A stretch of DNA of 11,039 nt from an uncultured Campylobacter sp. Its GTDB lineage: Bacteria; Campylobacterota; Campylobacteria; Campylobacterales; Campylobacteraceae. The first letter of the stretch is position 1. Each line of letters begins with the position of its first letter. Under the pieces are notes generated by a model. The model was given only the letters and a program-made list of their open reading frames with translations, searched no databases and had not been told where the DNA came from. The DNA is taken from contig CAMUNZ010000038.1 in the NCBI GenBank assembly GCA_947090385.1, positions 1-11,039 of the forward strand, written 5' to 3'. The position numbers were made by a program, and so were the translations under genes. Positions 6,447 through 11,039 of this stretch are shown here, one piece after another.

Positions 6447-7991
6447 TTACCTTTTTGCTGGATAAAAATCCCAAAATTTGATATTGTACTTAACAATATC
6501 AGAACTTACGCCTTTGACATTTTTTCTATAAACTATTTGATCTGTCATATAAGAAATCGGAACATAAACTGCTTCATTATGCAAAATTGTAAGGACTTCT
6601 TTTACAAGCAAATTTTTAGCATTTTCATCAAGAGTTGATAAAATTTCTGTGATTTTTTCATCAATTTGTGGTTTATTTTTAAGCCCACTTTGTGCAGCAA
6701 AATCAGCGTGAGATGGCGCTCTCATAGAGGCTAAAAACGCAACTGGATCATAAGGAGCACCCCAAGTGTTGTTAAAAATCAAATCAAAAGTTCCATTTTT
6801 TTGTCTTTTATAAAAAATAGTGCTTTCTTGTGCAACTAATTCTACATTTGCACCGATTTTTTTAGCATTTGCTTGAAATATCTCAGCGATTGCTTTTTGT
6901 GCTGCATCGCTTCCTATATAAACTAATTCTAAATTCAATGGCTTATCGTTTTTGTATCTTAAATTTTCTTTTAAAATCCAGCCGTCTTTTTCCAATATCT
7001 CATTTGCTTTTTTGACATCAAATTCGTAAGCTTTTACGTCCAAATTTGCACCGTTTAAATTTGGATTAAATAAAAAATCCGCCTTTTTTTGAGTGTTATA
7101 AAAAACTTTTTTATTGATTTCATCTTTATCTAATATCATATTTAAAGCTTTTCTTACGCTTAAATATGATGTTGGAAATTTAGCTGAATTTAACGCCAAA
7201 TTCATAGTTAGCAAAGGCTCTGAAATGATAGTAGGATAGTCTTTTTTAAGGTCGTTAAAACTATCAAGCGTAATTTGTCCATTTCCATATATCAAATCAA
7301 CTTCACCAGTTTTTAAAGCTATTACTTTTGTGTTTGGATCTGGTATGACTTTTGCGATTATTTCATCGTATTTTGGTTTAAATTCATAATGTTTTTTGTT
7401 TGCCACAAATTTATCATAAACTCCAAGTTTACTATCTGTTAAAATATACGCACCCGTTCCAATGGCTTGTTTTATGCCATCTTTTGTGTTGCCATCAATC
7501 ATCGCAGAAGGTGCTATAAATCTAAAAGGTCTAACAAGTGCAAGCTCTCTTAAAGTTGGCTCGTAAGCGTGTTTTATATGCAAAACAAAAGTAAAATCAT
7601 CTTTTACTTCATAGCCTTTTATGATATTTGAAAGTTCAAGCCAAGAATGCCTTTTTTGGTTATTCATTATTGCATCGAAATTTGATTTTACAGCATTTGC
7701 GTCAAATTTCTCCCCATTTGAAAAAACTGCGTCTTTTCTTAGATGAAAAACATAAGTCATCCCATTATCTACTATCTCCCAACTAGTGGCAAGTTTTGGG
7801 ATAACACCGCTTTTATCATAATCCACAAGCCCTTCATAAACCATATTTTGCGCAAACATTTCATTTGGCGAATACAAATGCGGATTTAACGGACCCACAT
7901 TTTTAGAAACTGCAAAATTTAAAGTCTCTTTTGCGTAATTTAAACTAAAAATCGACAAAAAAATCAACATAAATCTTAAAAATTTACTCAT
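6447..7991 (-). CDS. nikA: Periplasmic nickel-binding protein NikA
   Basis: Substrate-binding protein (SBP family 5) that captures nickel, in E. coli as Ni-(L-His)2 or with another small chelator, and hands it to NikBC. The 514 residues start with a cleavable signal peptide (cut likely after NYA at 20; no lipobox). NVGPLNPHLYSPNEMFAQNMVYE at 31-53 is nearly the E. coli NikA sequence as I recall it. Ligand-site residues of E. coli NikA have counterparts: Met45 (M27 mature), Arg114 and Trp117 (R97, W100), Arg154/Arg157 region (R137), Trp410 and Tyr414 in TWGAPYD (W398, Y402), and His428 in PSHADF (H416, the direct nickel ligand). The C. jejuni counterpart is called NikZ and belongs to a different subgroup, so this E. 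coli-like form is worth noting. AAGG lies seven bases before the ATG. It is the first gene of the operon and is separated from the receptor gene by an intergenic region with an operator-like palindrome. Confidence 0.94.
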   Translation of the reverse strand: MSKFLRFMLIFLSIFSLNYAKETLNFAVSKNVGPLNPHLYSPNEMFAQNMVYEGLVDYDKSGVIPKLATSWEIVDNGMTYVFHLRKDAVFSNGEKFDANAVKSNFDAIMNNQKRHSWLELSNIIKGYEVKDDFTFVLHIKHAYEPTLRELALVRPFRFIAPSAMIDGNTKDGIKQAIGTGAYILTDSKLGVYDKFVANKKHYEFKPKYDEIIAKVIPDPNTKVIALKTGEVDLIYGNGQITLDSFNDLKKDYPTIISEPLLTMNLALNSAKFPTSYLSVRKALNMILDKDEINKKVFYNTQKKADFLFNPNLNGANLDVKAYEFDVKKANEILEKDGWILKENLRYKNDKPLNLELVYIGSDAAQKAIAEIFQANAKKIGANVELVAQESTIFYKRQKNGTFDLIFNNTWGAPYDPVAFLASMRAPSHADFAAQSGLKNKPQIDEKITEILSTLDENAKNLLVKEVLTILHNEAVYVPISYMTDQIVYRKNVKGVSSDIVKYNIKFWDFYPAKR

Positions 7992-8023
7992 TTTAATACC
8001 TTATCATTATAAATTTTGAGATG

Positions 8024-8050
8024 ATAATATTTTGCAAATAAAAATATTAT
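8024..8050 (-). promoter_or_regulatory. Operator-like palindrome and -10 box in front of nikA
   Basis: A perfect 10-bp inverted repeat, arm ATAATATTTT at 8024-8033 and its complement at 8041-8050, surrounds the 7-base spacer GCAAATA and is centred 46 bases before the nikA ATG. On the minus strand a TATAAT lies at 8054-8049, overlapping the distal arm, so transcription would start inside the palindrome. That geometry suits a repressor such as NikR or Fur. The arm order does not match the H. pylori NikR pattern (TATTATT, 11 bases, AATAATA), so the regulator is not identified. A second TATAAT at 8011-8006 is too close to the ribosome binding site to serve as the promoter. Confidence 0.45.
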
Positions 8051-8093
8051 TATATTTTTTGTGTAAAATTTATTTTTAAAATTCTGTTTACAT

Positions 8094-8131
8094 AAAGCCC
8101 AAATCTTCTAAAAGTGAAGAAATTAGGCTTT
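8094..8131 (-). terminator. Hairpin after the TonB-dependent receptor gene
   Basis: The left arm AAAGCCCAAATCTTC (8094-8108) and right arm GAAGAAATTAGGCTTT (8116-8131) pair with one G-U and a one-base bulge around a 7-base loop. It lies ten bases after the receptor stop codon. It contains the only GC-rich pairs in the region, which favours a real structure. The minus-strand side lacks a clear T run, so it may attenuate, protect the 3' end, or stop transcription from both sides. Confidence 0.5.
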
Positions 8132-8140
8132 ATTTAAAAT

Positions 8141-10858
8141 TTAAAGTTTATAATCAAAATTTAAATGCAAAGTTCTTCCAGGTGCTGGAGTTAAGCCCAT
8201 ATTATTTGCATCTAAATAATATCTATTTGTTAAATTATCAATGCTAACTGAAATTTTTAAATTTTCCTTGACATTATAATTTACATACAAATCCACCGTA
8301 CTATAAGCATCCCATTGCGCGCTATTTGTTTCACCTTTTGGTGTATCTGTTGGTTGCCAAATAGAAACAAATCTTTGGCTTGTATAACTATATCTTGCAC
8401 CAATATCAAATTGATTTTTAAACAATCTTGTTCCAATTGTGGCAAAAAATGTTGTTTTTGGAGGCACAGCATTTGATAAATTCGATCCGTCAATTCCGCC
8501 TTTATAACATTTTTGCTCACCAGGTTTTAAATTTTCATCTTTTTGGCAAAATTTAGTTTGCAAAATTCTATTTACACCAAAATTCGAGTAAAACTCTCCA
8601 TTATCAAAATATAAAGATGTTTCTAATCCCCTAAATAACGCACTTTCAATATTTGAAGTTTGTTGAAAATTGCTTCCTAAAATGTTAGATCTTGTCAAAT
8701 AATTTTTTGTGTAGTTGTTGTATAGCGCGAATTTTAGTCCTAAAACATTGTTAGAATTTACTAAATTTTCAAACAAGAAATTTCCGCCAATTTCAAAATC
8801 AAAATGCTCTTCAGGTTCCAAAGTTGTGATTTTTTCGCCTTGATTTTGTTGTCCAAAACCTTTTGTAGCTTGAAATAAACTCGGATTTCTTACAGCTTTT
8901 GCGTATTTTATATATAAAATCGTACTTTCAAGTGGCTTAAAACTTAGCATAAAAGCAGGACTAAACGCCGATGTTTTAATATCTGGCGTATAAATATAAG
9001 TTCTTTTACTATTTGTTTGAATTTTTTCAATTGGATTAAAATCTTTTATTTTAGCATTTATATATCTAAGACCAAAATCAGCTTCCAACCAATCAAAAAT
9101 AGGATATTTAGCCCATAAAAATGCACTCATTTCATCTCTTTTTGCATTTCTTTCGTAAAGTTTTCCGACCGCTCCAAATTCTGGTATATAAATCGTTTTT
9201 GGATCAATACCTAATTTTTTTCCTATTTTTTCTGCAAGTTTTCTATTGCTATTTGATGTAGGATAATTTTTTCTTTCTAAGCGACTTTTTGAATCATTTG
9301 GTGGAGTAAATCTTTCATTAAAATAAGAAATTCCATAATTTAAAATAAACGATTTTTCTATAAAATCGATGTTGCTTGTATTTTGCAAACTAAAGCCAAA
9401 TTGTTTTGAAATTAAAAACGATGCATATCTAGAATCAGCTGCTGAAAGCATCGAATTTTCGTCTAAATCAACCAAATCTTCGATAAAAGGCATATAAAAA
9501 GATGTATCGTTTTTAGTATAAAATGTATCAAATTTGACGTCCAAATATGGATTTTGAGGATTATATCTATAACCTGTGCTAAATGAATCAACTTTAACTT
9601 CTCCGCCTTCTCCTTGCAAAGCTCCATCGCTTCTAATGCTTGTTTGGGAAGGCATAAGCTCACCAAAATTTGACTCATATCTGCTATAAGCAAAATTAAA
9701 TGTGTGAAAATCATTATAAGTGTTAAATTTAGCCAAATATGATTTATTTTCTTGAAATGTGTTTAAAACTTCTTCTTTGCTTCTATAATATGTATAATTA
9801 TTTCTATCAAACACAAGACTTTTTGAAATTATATCGTATTCATTTTTGGGATACACAGTCCAACGATATGGTGTATTTTTTAAAGTATTTTTATTTGTTA
9901 TTTTGTATGCTTCATATTCTGATAAATCTACAATTTCGCTTGGCAAAAATTCACTAAAATTTGGATTTTTTTCTCCATTTATAAATCTTTGCGAACTTTT
10001 CGTTGCGATAATTTTCGGTGTTGAGCCATGTTTTCCAGCAAAATAATTTCCTTGAAATTTCTTTGCATATCCTAAAACGATGTCGGCATTTTCCCATTTT
10101 TTAGCAAAAGCTAAACTTCCATTCCAACTTTTGCCTAAATTTTGAAACAAATTTGAGTTTTGATATCTTGCCGGTGTATCATAAATTTGTTGATGATTTT
10201 TTAAAAAAGCTTTGCATTCGTCATCATCTTCATATTTGCAAGCATCAATCCATTTTATACGGTATCCGCCACGCGTATAAAGTGACGGTTTTTTGCTTGT
10301 ATTTGACATAGTTCCGCCTGTAATTTTAAATCCCCAATCTTTATCTTCAGTTATAATATCTTCAAAACCGATAGTTTTCATCCTCACAACTCCACCTGTA
10401 GCACCAACGCCATCAGCTCCGAAACTAACACCTTTTTGAATTTCCACATTTGAGATTAAATCAGGATCTAAATAAGTCCTTGTGCTTGATCCTGCGTATC
10501 CTTGCCAAGAAGGAGTTGATCTAAATGCGCCATCGATTATCACAGGGACTCTGTTTTCATTTTGCAAACCTCTTATATTTACGGTAATTGCGCCACTATT
10601 TCTTTTATTTGTTATAAAAACTCCAGGAATTGCGCTTAAAAAATCCCCTACTGAGCTACCGCGAAATCTTTGAATTTGAGTTTGATCCAAATACGAATAC
10701 GATCCGGCTTTTGTGTAAGATTTAAACTCTGGTTTATCATAATAAATTTTCTTTTCGCCTGTAATGCTTATATCTTCAAATAAAATTTCTTTTTGGCCTA
10801 CATTTGCAAAACAAAATGTTAAAAAAAAATTAACACAAACAAAAAATTTTTTTGACAT
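8141..10858 (-). CDS. TonB-dependent outer-membrane receptor
   Basis: A 905-residue receptor that would import a metal complex through the outer membrane using energy from TonB-ExbB-ExbD. Residues 1-18 (MSKKFFVCVNFFLTFCFA) are a signal peptide; a possible TonB box lies in EDISITG at 28-34. The plug domain has FLSAIPGVFITNKRNSG (73-89), VNIRGLQNENRVPVIIDG (93-110), YLDPDLISNVEIQKG (129-143) and GADGVGATGGVVRM (147-160). The plug reminds me of HasR-type haem/haemoprotein receptors. The rest is a 22-strand-type barrel ending APGRTLHLNFDYKL, with a final Leu rather than the usual Phe. Two cysteine pairs (207/215 and about 771/784) sit in probable surface loops. I chose the ATG at 10858 because AGGAG lies six bases upstream and the signal peptide starts there; the 16 extra residues to 10906 do not fit. 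Substrate is unknown: the adjacent nik operon suggests nickel, the Fur box iron or haem. Confidence 0.88.
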   Translation of the reverse strand: MSKKFFVCVNFFLTFCFANVGQKEILFEDISITGEKKIYYDKPEFKSYTKAGSYSYLDQTQIQRFRGSSVGDFLSAIPGVFITNKRNSGAITVNIRGLQNENRVPVIIDGAFRSTPSWQGYAGSSTRTYLDPDLISNVEIQKGVSFGADGVGATGGVVRMKTIGFEDIITEDKDWGFKITGGTMSNTSKKPSLYTRGGYRIKWIDACKYEDDDECKAFLKNHQQIYDTPARYQNSNLFQNLGKSWNGSLAFAKKWENADIVLGYAKKFQGNYFAGKHGSTPKIIATKSSQRFINGEKNPNFSEFLPSEIVDLSEYEAYKITNKNTLKNTPYRWTVYPKNEYDIISKSLVFDRNNYTYYRSKEEVLNTFQENKSYLAKFNTYNDFHTFNFAYSRYESNFGELMPSQTSIRSDGALQGEGGEVKVDSFSTGYRYNPQNPYLDVKFDTFYTKNDTSFYMPFIEDLVDLDENSMLSAADSRYASFLISKQFGFSLQNTSNIDFIEKSFILNYGISYFNERFTPPNDSKSRLERKNYPTSNSNRKLAEKIGKKLGIDPKTIYIPEFGAVGKLYERNAKRDEMSAFLWAKYPIFDWLEADFGLRYINAKIKDFNPIEKIQTNSKRTYIYTPDIKTSAFSPAFMLSFKPLESTILYIKYAKAVRNPSLFQATKGFGQQNQGEKITTLEPEEHFDFEIGGNFLFENLVNSNNVLGLKFALYNNYTKNYLTRSNILGSNFQQTSNIESALFRGLETSLYFDNGEFYSNFGVNRILQTKFCQKDENLKPGEQKCYKGGIDGSNLSNAVPPKTTFFATIGTRLFKNQFDIGARYSYTSQRFVSIWQPTDTPKGETNSAQWDAYSTVDLYVNYNVKENLKISVSIDNLTNRYYLDANNMGLTPAPGRTLHLNFDYKL

Positions 10859-10922
10859 TAATTCTCCTAAAATAAGTAAAATGTTTGATTTAGCGATTAA
10901 TAACAAATATTTTCTTAATAAA

Positions 10923-10937
10923 TGATAATTATTATTA
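10923..10937. promoter_or_regulatory. Fur box upstream of the receptor gene
   Basis: TGATAATTATTATTA differs at one position from the 7-1-7 Fur consensus TGATAATnATTATCA. Against the classical 19-bp form, 14 positions agree. It lies 65-79 bases upstream of the receptor ATG at 10858. Binding of Fur there would repress the receptor when iron is plentiful. AT-rich DNA produces partial matches easily, but this one is strong and well placed. Confidence 0.65.
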
Positions 10938-10957
10938 GAAATATTAATATTTTCTAA
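10935..10957. repeat. Inverted repeat overlapping the Fur box
   Basis: TTAGAAA at 10935-10941 and TTTCTAA at 10951-10957 flank the 9-base centre TATTAATAT, itself nearly symmetrical. It overlaps the end of the Fur box by three bases and includes TATTAAT sequences that could be a minus-strand -10 box. It may be a second regulator site or part of an extended Fur site. Confidence 0.35.
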
Positions 10958-11009
10958 AAAATAATTTTGTTATGAAAAATATTAAAGTAAATTTTAATTA
11001 AATTAATAT

Positions 11010-11038
11010 ATTATAACAATTTTCAAAATTGTTATAAT
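11010..11038. repeat. Perfect 29-bp palindrome near the right end
   Basis: The arm ATTATAACAATTTT (11010-11023) and its exact complement (11025-11038) are separated by a single C. Each end carries TATAAT-type sequence. The short centre favours a protein-binding operator, though a hairpin with a small loop is also possible. It lies about 150 bases upstream of the receptor ATG and is next to the window edge, so the gene on the other side is unseen. Confidence 0.5.
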
Positions 11039-11039
11039 C

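Noticed and set aside
8006..8011. TATAAT on the minus strand close to nikA
   Set aside because: Transcription from it would start at or after the AAGG ribosome binding site, leaving no usable leader, so the box at 8054-8049 is preferred.
10859..10906. 16-residue extension of the TonB receptor
   Set aside because: The ATG at 10858 has a strong AGGAG at correct spacing and starts a normal signal peptide; the longer form would bury the signal peptide.
10923..10950. H. pylori-type NikR site at the receptor promoter
   Set aside because: TATTATT occurs at 10930-10936 but the expected AATAATA half-site is not found 11 bases downstream; the match is explained by the Fur box.

Overview
The window looks like a low-GC Campylobacterota chromosome, most likely Campylobacter. 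The reasons are the strongly AT-rich base composition, AT-rich intergenic DNA, a short poly-G tract of the kind that genus uses for phase variation, a Fur-type operator and a complete nickel ABC importer. The genus is an inference from style and gene content; no marker here fixes it.

Left part (1-1908, + strand): a nicotinate phosphoribosyltransferase gene (NAD salvage) ends at a double hairpin with a T tail. It is followed by tRNA-Ala(GGC) and then, after a run of eight G, by a small lipoprotein with a BamE/SmpA-like domain.

Middle part (1909-3176): no intact gene, but the stretch is not empty. Read across frames on the + strand, 2211 to about 2905 is a heavily mutated cytosine-C5 DNA methyltransferase. 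Motifs I, II, IV (with the catalytic PC), the DARG block, ENV-like and SRNRIR blocks appear in the right order but are split by stops and frameshifts. It ends where a second remnant begins on the - strand (about 2890-3059), which resembles a zinc-ribbon plus DDE transposase of the IS1595/ISXO2 type. A further short hydrophobic reading frame on the - strand (1987-2166) is unidentified. This is a graveyard of a restriction-modification or mobile region next to a tRNA gene.

Right part (3177-11039, - strand, so read right to left): a TonB-dependent outer-membrane receptor gene preceded by a good Fur box, a hairpin, a palindromic operator-like site, and then five tightly packed genes matching nikA-nikB-nikC-nikD-nikE. 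Together they would make a route from outside the cell (receptor), through the periplasm (NikA), across the inner membrane (NikB/NikC), driven by two ATPases (NikD/NikE). Whether the receptor carries nickel or an iron/haem compound is not settled by the sequence: its neighbours suggest nickel, while its Fur box and plug sequence suggest iron or haem. At the extreme right end there is a perfect 29-bp palindrome of unknown role.

I see no clearly new multi-gene system. The most notable items are the unannotated methyltransferase relic, the IS relic, the receptor-nik arrangement with its two different operators, the G8 tract at the lipoprotein gene, and the end palindrome.
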